From NCBI GenBank assembly GCA_025084515.1, contig JAJAGP010000423.1, forward strand, positions 158,501-222,500: DNA of 64,000 nt, in the 5' to 3' direction. Under the pieces are notes generated by a model. The model did no database searches and was not told the DNA's origin. It worked only from the letters and a program-made list of their open reading frames with translations. This document shows positions 10,740 through 21,962 of this stretch, piece by piece; positions within the stretch are counted from its first letter, which is position 1, and each line of letters starts with the position of its first letter. This DNA comes from Ancistrus triradiatus. Lineage: Eukaryota > Chordata > Actinopteri > Siluriformes > Loricariidae. A program made the translations under genes and the position numbers.

Positions 10740-11330
10740 GGAGGGGGCTATAGGAAGTCTATTTTTTCTAGAAGGGCAGATTCTGCTAAAGTCTCCAAGT
10801 AGTAAAGGTGCTTCCTGAGGACTGCATGTCCGCTCTTGAGCTGCTACGCCGTGGATCAGAGCAAATGGGGTTGTGATATAGACCTCTCTATATTAAACTA
10901 ACTGACACCACTGAGGGAGAATGTGTCAGAGATAAACCCTGTGAAAAGGACTGCTCACATGTGTGGGGGTCTTCATTTCCTCCTGTTAATTTTAGTGACA
11001 CATTTTTCTCCGTCTCTACTTTTAACCCTACATTACTTCTCCTCTGGCTGGAGATGCTCTAATTGGAATATTTGCTGCAAGTGAAGTAAATGAAAATGTG
11101 TTAATCAGCCCTCCTTTTCCCTCCCTCTATCTCCCTTGTGTCTCTGGGATTTTTTTCTATTAACAGAATCGTTATTTTTGTAATAGGCTGATGTCTCTAT
11201 TGTCTCAATGACACATATTGGAGAGTAATCTCGTATGGAACTGAACTTTGCTCCTGTGGGCCACAACTTTGCTGCTAAGAGCACTACAAAGAATCCTTTC
11301 ACTCCACTTTCACCTGTGAGGATTGAACAA
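10740..11330. promoter_or_regulatory. Candidate conserved non-coding block
   Basis: Unique-looking sequence containing TCTAATTGGAATATTTGCTG near 11057 and GTTAATCAGCC near 11100, with no detectable repeat. The composition resembles vertebrate developmental enhancers but conservation is untested. Confidence 0.25.
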
Positions 11331-11692
11331 TTCCATGTGGTAGATGATGTGTGTATTCAGCAGTGTCTGTTCTTTGGATTTTTCAAGGTCTAAAGTGCTT
11401 ACAGGCAACTCTGACATTGGTTAAAGAATATTCCAAATCACTTTTGCTCATGCAGTGGCCCTATTGCCATGAACTTGCTACGAGTTTTCTGTAAGAATAA
11501 ATACCTTCCCAATTCACAACAGCAGGCACTGAAGAGAAGTTCTGAAGTTTTCTATCATGGATTTCCAGGGTAGTTTCAAAAGCTGACTTGTGAGACAAGT
11601 AATACACAAGTCACCAGTTACACAAAGAATGCTGTGATTAGAAAACAGAAGCCTGGTATGTTCATAATTTAGATATTTTAGATATTTTCACT
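11331..11692. other. Unassigned sequence
   Basis: No recognisable feature. Confidence 0.5.
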
Positions 11693-11960
11693 CATTCATT
11701 TTCTATATCCACTGATACAAATTCATGGTCATGGGACCTATCCTGAACCACAGGGCACAAAGTGAGGACATCTTAAAGACACTAAATGACTTAAACATGT
11801 TTTTGGGATGTGTGAGGAGCCAGAGTATCCAGAGATAATCCACACAGACACTGGGAGAACAAGCAAACTCCTCGCAGCCAATGGACGGGCCAGGACTCAA
11901 ATCCAGGTTTGACAGTGCTAAACAGTGCACTCCCATGCCAAAAGCACGTGTACTATCATA
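11693..11960 (-). repeat. Dispersed repeat X, old copy
   Basis: Phrases in order: CATTCATTTTCTATATCCAC, GGGACCTATCCTGA, TTTTTGGGATGTGTGAGGAG, AACCCACACAGRCA-like ATCCACACAGACACTGGG and AACTCCTCGCAGCCA. These correspond to the reverse complement of a widespread fish repeat with a tRNA-like head. Decayed throughout. Confidence 0.65.
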
Positions 11961-12286
11961 GGACATTAAGGCCCAGTTATCTGCCAGGTGAATACAGCAC
12001 GCATCACAATTATTACCTAATTAATATCGGAAGTTTTCCAAAAAACATTTTTTATTTGTAAAGCAAATGAGGCTTCACTGGAATAATTATGTGTAAACTA
12101 TCATAACAACTCTATTAAGATGCATCTTTTTACAAAATATATTTTTAAATACAATACAACCTGTAATTTTAAATAAATGTAAGTATATAGTGTAACATAA
12201 ATCCAATCCTCCTTATTATCCTTTTTAATAGGGAAAAGTTTACATATGACCTGTCATGAAATTAGATGTAAGCAAGTGGTTACGCT
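11961..12286. other. Unassigned AT-rich sequence
   Basis: Strongly AT-rich, no recognisable feature. Confidence 0.5.
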
Positions 12287-12480
12287 ATTTATTCTCACAC
12301 TTACCACGGTCAGGGTCATGGTTGGGTCCGTAACCAGTCCCAGAGTTTATTGGGTGCAGGCAAAAGTGGTCCCTGGATGGGGCATCAGTCCATCGTAGGA
12401 TTCCATAAACACACCATCCAATCTTCACATATACAACCCAGGTCCTCAGTTCTTTTGGAAACAAGCATGACATAACATGT
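12287..12480 (-). repeat. Dispersed repeat X, partial copy
   Basis: GGTCAGGGTCATGGTTGGGT, GTCCCTGGATGGGGCATC and CAGTCCATCGTAGGATTCC followed by CAACCCAGGTCCTCAG match repeat X in minus orientation, with the middle deleted. Confidence 0.65.
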
Positions 12481-12949
12481 CTACACCAAATCTATTGGGA
12501 TGAAACACGCTCAAATGAGAGCAATAAGATGTCATCACTCATGATTTTGCCGCTTATGGTTGTACTGAGCACAGCTCAGCTCAGTTGTACTGAGAAAGAA
12601 TAAAAGTAGTAAATGTTTACAGCCTTTCGTATAATTTGCATGTCATTAAGTTACTTTTGTTACTTTAGGATATGTTTTTTTTCTCTTTTTTAGTTACATA
12701 CACTTTGCCATACAGTTGATCTGTGGGACTTGCATGAAATAGAGAAAATGTTAACTGTTGTTTGATCTTTGCCCAAGTCATGGATCCTCAATAGACAAAC
12801 GGTGGTGGTAGCATGGGTGTACTGAATGCTTAAGTGACTCACGATTTGACAAATTCACAGGTTTTCACTGAGTTAAGTCAGTCCTCACCTCCAAAAAGTC
12901 CATTAAGAAATGGTTGCTAACTTTGATGAAGAACTTGGCTGGCTTGCAC
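12481..12949. other. Unassigned sequence
   Basis: No recognisable feature apart from a short CAGCTCAGCTCAG run near 12572. Confidence 0.45.
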
Positions 12950-13090
12950 AAATCCTGAGTTCTGATCTTAACTCCATCAGATACCTTTGAAATGGTTGCC
13001 AAAGGCAAGTCAGGACTTGTCCAACATCAGCATCTGACCTCAAAGTCACATCCCCAAATCTAGTGGAAAGTCTAAGATGTGAATTGTGAG
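12950..13090 (+). mobile_element. Tc1-like family F relic
   Basis: CTGATCTTAACTCCATCAGA (SPDLNPI-like), CTTGTCCAACATCAGCATCT, GACCTCAAAG and CTAGTGGAAAGTC follow the order of the C-terminal coding region of a common fish Tc1 family whose ends read ACACTATATGGCCAAAAG. Only about 140 bp are recognisable. Confidence 0.55.
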
Positions 13091-14149
13091 CTGTGATCTG
13101 GGGATGCCCCTAGATATTTATAATTAGGAAGGCTGAACACCAAGCAGGAGCTAAAGGTATGCTTGACTCTTATGGATAAAAATTAACCTCAGAATTTCTT
13201 TTTGGAACTCTTGTTCAAGTATAGAGCGTAAGGCCCTGCAGTAGGTTTCAATAATTTCTATCAAACACAGATCTACTGATAAATTCTATTCATCAGCTAC
13301 AACAGTCAGAGTCAAGGCTTTGTGACCCATAATATATCCTTCATTATTCAAGTTATGGGTTCGAAGAATGTTATTCAATTACACAGCCAACAGATTTGTT
13401 CAGTCTTAGTTGGTTCAACCAGAAAGAGCATAACTTCACTTAGAAGTTGTACTTGCATGTTTAATAACAAAACTGTTATAAAGTAACACTTGTTAGCACA
13501 AAGAGAACAAGAGGTTACTTGTGAACAAAACCGTCACCACACAAGAGCTATTTATGACAAAAACTTATAAACTAGCAAGGCTTATATCATTCACACATGG
13601 CAATACACATTCAAGCAGTAGCCCTTTAATTTGCTCCATGCCAAGTCTATGTATTAATACTTCCGATCATGTCAGACATTTGTGACAGTGAATTTATATT
13701 AATTTTGTGTTGTTTGTAGGCATGTGGGAACAGGAAGATCTTTTAATTGGGGGGTTCAGCCAAATGTAAAGTGGGGCACGCACACATGCACAGATTTATA
13801 CACACACAAGGAGGAACTGAAGCAAACAGGCTAAACTGAAACAGTGCACCTGCATTCATTTTAGAGTGCTGAATAAACAAACACTGCACAGCCACAGTGT
13901 TACCACTAAACCCATGTATTCTGTTGCTAATGAAGTGGCTAAATGTGTGGGCAGCATCCTTGTTTGGCCAATCTAACATTAACTTAATATATTTTCTCTA
14001 CAATAATTTTAGCAATTAATAAATAAACATGTGTAATGGGAACAACCCAACACCACTATTTTATGTAATTGTAATCCCCGTATTTATTCATATTTATGTT
14101 CTATTTTTTAAGATTATTATAACATATTATTTTATTACTTCTCCATTGC
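13091..14149. other. Unassigned AT-rich sequence
   Basis: No gene or repeat recognised; the minus-strand open frame at 13743-13979 has no domain. Confidence 0.45.
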
Positions 14150-14330
14150 TCTAAGGCAAACAGCACTCCCCTTCAAATACACTTGGTACAAGGCATACAC
14201 CCAGAACAGCACACCTAAGGGCAATTTACAGTGACTAATCTATGTTTTAGAAAAATGGGATAAAACCACAGTGCTCAAAAATATACTATGTGGACATGAG
14301 GAGAACATTCCATGCTCTAAACAGACAGTA
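14150..14330 (-). repeat. Very decayed copy of dispersed repeat X
   Basis: GGGCAATTTACAGTGACTAA followed by GACATGAGGAGAACATTCCA is the same order of phrases as other X copies, at low identity. Confidence 0.4.
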
Positions 14331-14740
14331 TGTCTTGGCATAAATGAGGTTTAAACTACATTCTTTCCCAGTTAAATGATTTGTAATAAAGGTACAAAAG
14401 ACATGCCCTTGAGGGTACAATCACTCTGACAGACTTTGTACCCTGAATGTACAGTTTAGAATCTTTTTATCCTTAGAGTGTATGCACAAGCAAAGTAAAA
14501 CATCAACTGATACATTTTAAGTGAAAACCTGTAGAACTCTTTGCCTTGAGGCATTCCATTTTCCAGCTTTTACATTTTTTAGAAGATTTACAATTACGGT
14601 TCAGCTCAGGCAGCAGACATTAATGTTGATGTGCTTGGTAAATACAATCAGATTATATCTGCAGCACATTTTAAAGTTTAATTTAAAGTGTAATTCAATT
14701 TAGAATTATAAGTCTATGTTGGAAAATCACGTTTTCTAAA
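14331..14740. other. Unassigned AT-rich sequence
   Basis: No recognisable feature; ends at the SINE and includes its probable target site. Confidence 0.5.
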
Positions 14741-14938
14741 ACATTTACATTTACAGCATTTAGCAGACACCCTTATCCAGAGCGACTTACAATTGATACA
14801 ATCTTACAATCCAAGCAATTGTGGGTTAGGGGTCTTGCTCAAGGACCCAGCAGCGGCAGCTTGGCAGAGGTGGGATTTGAATCCTGGACCTTTTGGTCCA
14901 TAGTCCAGTACCTTAACCGCTAGGCCACCACAGTCCCA
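14741..14938 (-). repeat. tRNA-derived SINE, full length, minus strand
   Basis: Reverse complement of the 1531 copy, from tail (TTTACAGCATTTAGCAGAC) to head (CTAGGCCACCACAGTCCCA). The B box is GGATTTGAATCC in complement at about 14873. A possible target-site duplication, TTTCTAA, lies at 14733-14739 and 14945-14951. Confidence 0.9.
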
Positions 14939-16126
14939 CAACACTTTCTAATATACAGTAGACTCATTCTTGCCTTGCCAGAATGAGAGAAAGGGTAAGA
15001 CATGCACTTTCATCATAATGATCCTAATGAAAGAGGCAACCTCTGTCAGTTAATCACCTGACAGCATGAAGAGGGAGGGGTGCTAATTTCATTTCACAAA
15101 ATTTCTAATTTATTTTGACATATGCATGCAAGAGAGCTTTGAACTGCCATTGAATACCAATGCTGAGATCTAGCATGACCCTATTAGCAGTTCCTTCATA
15201 GATGAGCCATGTGTTACAGAGGGGAGGTGTTGTTAAATGATACCAGTCCCCTAACTGAGCTTTCATCTACCAGTTGTCATACAAGAATTGGGGAAGTGAA
15301 AATGAACATGAGGAGCCCAGAGAGACTGTGGGTGAAAGGACTGGATAATGAGTTCCTGTTGTCCACCTGTCACATGCTGGTGCTGCTCCAGACTGTATTT
15401 TAAAAAAGAAGGCCATCCATAATGGATACCATCCCCACCATCCCAGAACACCTGGAGAGTTCCAATAGTACTGTAACATGTTCTTAAGATTGAATATATG
15501 TAGCTCGTTTGGATGAATTTGAGGAAGGTGCACACAGCTAAATAGGTGCAGAAGCCCAAAGTTGAGTTTGATACAGATCTAATACATTTTCCATTTCACG
15601 TTGATTATTGAAAGCACCTGAAGTGTCGACTGGATCTACTTTGTAAGACTCGTTGTTAGGCCGTCTTTCTTCTTTCTTCTTTTTTTCATCATGATGAAAG
15701 TTACAGAATCAATCTTAAACTATGCAAATTAGGCTAGCCTGACTGCTTGACCTAAATGAACTACAACTGATTTCACTCTCTTCTGAACCAGTGCTAAAAT
15801 TAAGCCTTGGCCCTGTTCCTGACACATTTTCGTAGGCATATGATCGGTTTTCCTTGAACAGCGGGTGTTAAATTTTTAAAAGTCATCTAATTGCTGGGAT
15901 AATTGTCCAATCCTACTTTGAGATAGGAGTCGTCTTTTTTATAGTCTAACATATATATATGCTTAGTAAGATAGGCTCAATAATCTCAGCAAAACAACCC
16001 CTTTTTGATTTACTGTAAAAGTGCATGGCTGTCAGAAGTACACAGAGTAAGTAAGTGAAGCCCAAAATGAAGCAAACCAATCAGTTGAGAAATCTGTTTT
16101 CTCCTCTCTCCCCTTCTCTCTCTCTA
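14939..16126. other. Unassigned sequence
   Basis: No repeat or gene recognised. Short open frames on both strands at 15209-15559 overlap each other and have no domain. Confidence 0.45.
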
Positions 16127-16400
16127 TCAGATGTGGAGACCTGATAACCAACCCCCTACTCTCCCTCCACTCCGGTATGTCTGCAGTGTGGCGATAAGCA
16201 AATCAATATCCTGTCACTTCTCATTTTTACTTGCCCAATCCTACTCTCTGCACCTTGCGCAAGGTGACAAGGCCAGGCCCATCGTCTGGCCAAACAATCT
16301 CTGCACTTTTTTTGTAGAATATTCTCCATCTCACAGTGCCTGGTGTTTGGCCCCGGTGCAGTACCATGCCACAGAGTGATGGGTATAGATGGAGCTGTTG
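16127..16400. promoter_or_regulatory. Candidate conserved non-coding block
   Basis: Higher-GC, repeat-free stretch with GTGGCGATAAGCAAATCAAT near 16188 (GATA-like and POU-like cores adjoining) and TTGCGCAAGGTGAC near 16255. Tentative, from composition and motifs only. Confidence 0.25.
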
Positions 16401-16589
16401 AAGGATGAGAGTATCACATAGTCACAGTTAACTCACACACTGGTGAAAGATAAGATGCATTCTGTCAACTGACACCTCCACTCATTCACCAGCACATGCA
16501 GTGGTTGAGTCAAAAACCTCTAATAAAAAAGCGCACAGTATGTGCAAAATGCCTTATTTCTCACTCACATTTCAGAAGAAGCTAAAACT

Positions 16590-16591
<2 letters not shown>

Positions 16592-16644
<53 letters not shown>
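16592..16644. repeat. (GA)n microsatellite
   Basis: About 26 AG repeats. Confidence 0.97.
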
Positions 16645-16647
<3 letters not shown>

Positions 16648-16805
16648 TCAGGTAAGAGTATTATCCTTCTTACTAAGGTCATTAACCTACTTTACTCACA
16701 TATTACTTCGCCAGATTCATAGTACTACATCAGTAGTCATGACACATATAACAGTGCACCCTCTAGTGCAAAAAGGTTTACTAAGCACAAAGTTTTATTA
16801 AACAC

Positions 16806-16827
16806 ATTATTATTATTATTACTATTA

Positions 16828-16867
<40 letters not shown>
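16806..16867. repeat. (TTA)n microsatellite
   Basis: About 20 TTA repeats with two interruptions near the start. Confidence 0.97.
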
Positions 16868-16869
<2 letters not shown>

Positions 16870-16935
16870 GTAATGTGACTATGAGCAGACTGAATGCTGA
16901 GCAGCTACCTGCCACTGTGCTCCTTATGAGCACTG

Positions 16936-16952
16936 AGATGATGTTGTTGATG

Positions 16953-16984
<32 letters not shown>

Positions 16985-16995
16985 GATGATGATGA
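16936..16995. repeat. (GAT)n microsatellite
   Basis: About 19 GAT repeats with one GTT and one GGT interruption, only 70 bp from the TTA tract. Confidence 0.95.
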
Positions 16996-17380
16996 GCAGG
17001 TTTTACCACTCGGACAAATTACGTGCTCTGAATCTGCGCTCTGGAGTGTGAATTACTTTCTATTTGAGAATTAGTTTGTGGTGGTAATCTGACACACCGC
17101 AGGAGGGGAAACAAGTGGATTAAAAAAAAATTATGTCTATTGACAATGCAGCACACCAGAGAAACAAAAGTATAAGCAAGCAAAGAAACAAAAACTTTGC
17201 AATGCAGCGTACCACAGTTAAATGCGGTCTTTTCTCACAGCCTTCCACAGTTTCTGCACACTTCTCAGTTCCCAACTTTTTTAATACAACAGGAAATAGG
17301 TTGTGCTACCACATTAGAGACAGTTTCTCATTCCATAAAGTATTTTTCCTGTATTTTCTGGTTTATATCTAATCTAATGG

Positions 17381-17405
17381 TGGCCTAAGACTTTTGCACA
17401 GTGCT
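17381..17405 (+). repeat. Solo Tc1-type terminal repeat
   Basis: GTGGCCTAAGACTTTTGCAC followed by AGTGCTGT is a Tc1-family end; it matches the orphan end at 3696. The preceding 250 bp hold no transposase. Confidence 0.5.
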
Positions 17406-17544
17406 GTTCTTAGAATGGACAATAAACCTTGCAGAATGCACCAAATGGGCTTCAACAGTGGGCAGAGGCTCACTAAAACTGGAAAGCTGAAAACTGGAAA
17501 AACGTAGCCTGTTCTGCTGTATATAGTATATAATACATTCATAT

Positions 17545-18915
17545 TAAGAACACTTTATTAATACTGAGTAGAGCCATCTTTTGCTCTCAAATCAGTCTCG
17601 ATTCTACATGGCATGGATTCAACAAGATTTTGGAAACGTTCCTTTGAGTTCTGCTTCATGTTGACATGATTGCATCACACAATTCCTGCAGCTTTTTCAG
17701 GTGCACTTTCATGCTGCAAATCTGTTATTCTATTGGATTCAGACACGTTGATTGGAAAGGCCCCTGAAGAGCACTGAACTCTCAGTGTTTTCACAAAACC
17801 AGTTTTGAGATGACCTCAGTTCTTGTCATTAATTCCTTCCAGAAAGCTTGTTGAGTACCAAAAACGACCAGTAGAGAGAATTTTTTTTCCCATAAGGAAT
17901 AATGCAAATTGAATTAATCCCTTCCAGACCCCAGAAAATTCACACTGTATAAGGCATATGTGCATTAATGGAGTTGTATTATACAGGTGCTTCCTGATTT
18001 ATAATGGGGATATGTTCTGACAAATGCGTCATAAGTATGTATCATGAACCAATTAGTTTAATATAGTCTGAGCTGTATCATAGCAGAGCCTATTACACAT
18101 TAACACTTACATTAACACTTACATTAACACTTACATTAACCTATAGTTGGCCAAAATTTTAAACACAAAGCTTACTTTATAAAAAGGTGTTGAAAAGCTA
18201 ATGTAATTTAGTGAGTAATAGATTGAAAATGAACAATAAAAGCAAAACACTTACTCTATTGGTGAAGTCAGGGTGATAACATTCTGTAGCTACACGACTA
18301 ATGCTAACTGCAGCCTGTGTTGACTCATAATACTAACCATAACCAAAGAAAACCATGATAAACACAGCCGATATCATCACTGAGCAATTGTGAAACTGAA
18401 CCACTTAATCGCTGTGTACTGAATCGTGAATCATGAATCGTGAATCAAGTTTTTGGCTGAAATGAGTTCTGAAGTGGCATTATCATGTTGGAAGGAGTCA
18501 TTTGGTGGGTATGATGAGTAAAGTGATGCACATGGTCAATACTCAAAAAGGCTATGCCATTCAGACAATGACTGACTGATATTTAATTGTCCAAATTAAA
18601 AAGTGCAAAGAAAACATTCCCCACACCATTTACACCATCTCCACAAGACTAAACTGTTGACACAAGGCTTTTTGGGTCCATGGATTAATGCTGTTTGCAC
18701 CAAATTCTGACCCGACCATCGGTATGCCTGAAAAAAAACTGAGATTAATCAGAACAGGCTATATTTGTCCAGTTTTGAACTGTCCAGTGTTGGTGAGCTT
18801 TTGACCACTGCAACCACAGCATTTTCTTTTTGGCTGACAGAAGTGGAACATGCTGCTGTTGAAGCCCATCTGTCTCAAGGGTTAACATGTAGCTCATTCT
18901 GAGATGCTTTTTTCA
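17545..18915 (-). mobile_element. Tc1-like family E relic, split by a MITE
   Basis: From the left end CACTTTATTAATACTGAG the minus strand follows the C-terminal to central region of a widespread fish Tc1 family: GGCATGGATTCAACAAGATT, CACAATTCCTGCAGC, TTCTATTGGATTCAGA, then after the interruption GTGGCATTATCATGTTGGAA, ATTCCCCACACCATT, CCAAATTCTGACCCGACCAT and GCCCATCTGTCTCAAGG. The N-terminal part beyond about 18915 is gone. Many stops and indels; the block is interrupted at 17811-18461. Confidence 0.8.
17811..18461 (+). mobile_element. Tigger-like MITE (TGGTACCTCGG family), right end lost
   Basis: Inserted in the family E Tc1: host sequence stops at TTTTGAGATGA and resumes at TGAGTTCTGAAGTGGC. 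The MITE starts with ACCTCAGTTCTTGTCATTAA and carries the family landmarks TTTTTTCCCATAAGGAATAA, TACAGGTGCTTCCTGATT, CATTAACCTATAGTTGGCC and the subterminal GAATCATGAATCGTGAATCA. The last 100 bp, including the right terminal repeat, are absent. Near 18100 the 12-mer ACATTAACACTT is tandemly repeated about three times. Confidence 0.8.
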
Positions 18916-19499
18916 GGTTTTATTTACTCTTACTCAATATATCCACCATTATTCTCAGATTTCATACAATTAAATTATTAAAACCCAATCTTTCTTGCTG
19001 AGACACTGAATAACTATAAACCTATACATTAAACATAAGTGATGGAACCAGTGTGAGGGCACTAGTGTTAACATCTTCAAACCTACTAGCTGTAGAGACT
19101 TAATGTGTTGTGCTTAATGTGTGAAAGCAATCAGGCAGACACAAGTTTATCTCTCTCTCATTCCATGGTTTATTTTATTCTGCACACTTGCAAAAGACGT
19201 ACAAAACTGGTGTACTTTTATGAGTTGAAACTGACCATAAAGGCTCCAGAAATCATGTAACTGCTTTGCTCGACTTTTCAGGTTGCACATTCATACATAT
19301 CTTCATAATATAAGTACACCCTTTCAGATTAATATATATTTAATATATTTAGCAATTGAGGAGATGCTGTAAAAATGTACAAAATGTGCATACCGTTCCA
19401 AGTACTTGACAATCTGTATTCATTACCTGTGAAATGTTGATTACCTGTTAGACTAGAAGATTATGCTACCCACAGATTAAAGAACAAATCCACAGTTTG
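18916..19499. other. Unassigned AT-rich sequence
   Basis: No recognisable feature. Confidence 0.5.
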
Positions 19500-20116
19500 A
19501 TGCTAAGAGCACATATAATAACAATAAATAATAATAATTTTAAAGAAAAGTTGACAAAAATATATACAAACGAACAGACTAGGTAAAACAAAAGTGCAAA
19601 GGATTTAAAGTGAGTCTTCAGATTCACTACGCTTTTCTAAATGTTTTCGGAAATCTTGGGAGGCTCAGACAGGATCCTGAAACATTGAGATCTGACCAAG
19701 TATGCTTAGCTGTCTGAGAAAGATATGCCAAACATCCTGAAGCTGTGTAGTTCCAAAGCAAAGAATGATAACATTGAGAAGAGGCTTAGAAAGCTAGGAC
19801 AAGAAGTTTAAAACTGATCTTAGTTGCAAGAAGCCAGTGGACTGATCTCAGTAAAGGAGTTGTATGAGAAAACATTGGTAAGTTGTGAACTAGATGAGCA
19901 ACACCATTCTGAATGCTCTGTAGTTGAGCAATGGAACGTGAAGGAGACCAGCAAGCAAGACATTGTAGTAACCGAGTCTGGAAATGAGAATGGGAGTGGT
20001 TTGTCTGGTGAGAAAATGTCTTCTTCTTTCTGATGTTGTTGAGAAGAGATCTGCAAGATCTGGTGCATGATGTAGTGTAGTCAGAAAAATTGGACGTTTC
20101 TTTCAAAAAAAAAAAA
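19500..20116 (+). repeat. Dispersed fish repeat, class uncertain, with poly-A
   Basis: From about 19785 the order AGAAGCCAGTGGACTGATCT, CTGAATGCTCTGTAGTTGAG, GGAGACCAGCAAGCAAGACA and TTGTAGTAACCGAGTCTGG follows a well-known dispersed fish repeat. It runs up to a 13-bp A tract at 20105-20117, which would suit a retroposed unit. The start near 19500 is uncertain. Open frames in this stretch are incidental. Confidence 0.45.
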
Positions 20117-20148
20117 AGCAATCAGGTTTCTTTGCTGTGTAAGTTGGC

Positions 20149-20477
20149 TGTCACAAAATCGGTTCTGTGACCTTCTGACTCCATTTCCCAGCATGCCTCG
20201 CTCCTGCATCATTATTCACTCTCTTCCTTGTTCTGATTCATCCACTTACAGATCACATTCACCTTTAGCACACTTCATCCATGAGCATTTATTGTGGATC
20301 CAGTTTGCTGTTGCTGTGTTCCTGCATTCCTGTTTTTTTGGACACTGGTTTGCATCATGTTTTTGTATTCACTGCCTGGAAAGACTGTGTAACTGTTTTC
20401 GACTCTGGGCTGTTTTTTGACTGTTTCGATCTTTGCACTTCTCCTTTGTGCCTTTGTCTTTTTTGCTAACCATGACA
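20149..20477 (+). repeat. 5' LTR of deleted LTR retrotransposon
   Basis: Begins TGTCACAAAATCGG and ends GCTAACCATGACA. It aligns through its length with 20782-21129: CTCCATTTCCCAGCA, TCACTC(T/C)C or TCACTGTCTTCCT, GGATCCAGTTTGCTGTT, GTGTTTTTGTATTCA and GACTCTGG.CTGTT occur in the same order. The preceding pentamer TTGGC (20144-20148) is the likely target duplication. Confidence 0.8.
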
Positions 20478-20781
20478 CAAAACTTTGCCACCAGGGAAAC
20501 AGTAAAAGCCAGTTCTGCCCCGAACATGATTGCTGCACTTGGTCAGCAATGTTAGGCTGTCAGCAGCAGCAGATAGCAGCGATCTCACGGCCTGTCACTG
20601 AGCTCCAGTCCAGGCAGTGGTCTCTTGCTCTGCTTATCCCAGCTGTCCAGGGCATCACTCAACAGCTCTGCTGGCTCTCCATGGCTCTGCCCAGTTCAGT
20701 TCAAAACCAAAAGAGCTTATCTCGTCCACGTGGGAGGCCTACACGTGCAATGGCCCCTGTGAATTCCTTGTGGAAGGGTAA
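20478..20781 (+). pseudogene. Residual gag-like internal region
   Basis: About 300 bp lie between the two LTRs. In the frame 20417-20869 it reads GCQQQQIAAISRPVTELQSR, a glutamine-rich N-terminal stretch reminiscent of Ty3/gypsy-type gag in fish. No protease, reverse transcriptase or integrase is left. A short purine-rich run, GTGGAAGGGTAA, precedes the 3' LTR and probably represents the polypurine tract. The element is non-autonomous. Confidence 0.6.
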
Positions 20782-21129
20782 TGTCATGATCAAGGCCCCA
20801 TCAATTCTGGACTCCATTTCCCAGCAACACTCACTCCTGCACTATCATTCACTGTCTTCCTCATTTTGATTCACTGAGTTGTCACAGATTATTTTTTCTG
20901 GATCCAGTTTGCTGTTCCTCTGCATGAACTTTGCTCTGTTTTTGGTCCCTGCTTGAGCCTCGTGTTTTTGTATTCATTGTCTGGTAGGACTGTGTATCTG
21001 TTTTTGACTCTGGACTGTTCTTTGATGCCAATCTTGCCCTTCATTTTTGTGCCTTTGCCTGTATTTTTAATAATACAGCTTTTGAATCGGGTCTCTGCAT
21101 TCACCTCCCGTTTTCTGCTAGCCATTACA
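20782..21129 (+). repeat. 3' LTR of deleted LTR retrotransposon
   Basis: Begins TGTCATGATCAAGG and ends CTAGCCATTACA, the canonical TG...CA form. It is followed by TCGGC (21130-21134), one transition away from the TTGGC before the 5' LTR, so the two LTRs bound one insertion of 981 bp. Many differences between the LTRs imply an old insertion. Confidence 0.8.
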
Positions 21130-21910
21130 TCGGCCATTCATGCTGATCGAGAGGTCTAGAGTCGGAGTTCTTTACTGGGAGAATCTGTAATATCTGTAGT
21201 CATTTTTCCCTGCTTATCATTCAGTCATGATGCAATTTCACTGTAATTTTTTTCAGTTCCTTCTGAAGTAGTCAGGACCAATTCCTCAGACATGGAGCAT
21301 TGTGATCTGTAGGGTGGTGCACTTCTCTTTCTTGATCATTGCTATGGGTCTGTTGGCATTTTGTCTGACGGTCAGAGAGAATTTGATTTTTATCAAAGGT
21401 GAACTGTGAGGCATTATCATCAAAGTAAAAAGAGGAGATAAAATGACTGTGTGAAATGGTATAATACAGTACATACTACATACTCTTTTATCATTACCAC
21501 ACAGTCATTTGATTATGTGCAGGTTAAATTCTCTCAGATATACATCAGACTTATTTAGTATTTATGTCTATTATTATGACTAATTATATTAGTTATAATA
21601 TTTAAATTTATATTAACTTTGTATTAGCTATACATTTTTTTTATTGTACAGTTATTATATTTTAAGTTTAATTTTGATTAAAGGCTAAATCAAAAGGAAA
21701 GTGACTACAAGATGAGGAAAAGACCTTCAGCCAGTGAAGAGTTACTTTGCATTCAGTATTTGTGCTGTTAATCTTAGTTCCTCTTCTGTAACAAGTACTC
21801 ATTTGTCATAGGCAGTTACAAACTACACAGTTTATTATTCTTATTCTTCTTATTGCTATTTTTACCGTTATTAGTACTATAAAGAAACAGCTATTTATTT
21901 ATATATTCAC
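21130..21910. other. Unassigned, very AT-rich
   Basis: No feature recognised; 21540-21680 is almost purely A and T. Confidence 0.5.
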
Positions 21911-21912
21911 AA

Positions 21913-21943
<31 letters not shown>

Positions 21944-21962
21944 TATTGTATATGTATATATA
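21911..21962. repeat. (TA)n microsatellite
   Basis: TA-rich tract, partly TACA and TATG variants, running directly into the Tc1 fragment at TACAAATGG. Confidence 0.9.

Noticed and set aside
16592..16995. Three adjacent microsatellites as a CRISPR-like or structured array
   Set aside because: Simple GA, TTA and GAT tracts without spacers.
20417..20869. 150-codon frame as a possible host gene
   Set aside because: It spans an LTR, the gag-like residue and part of the second LTR, so it is retrotransposon sequence.
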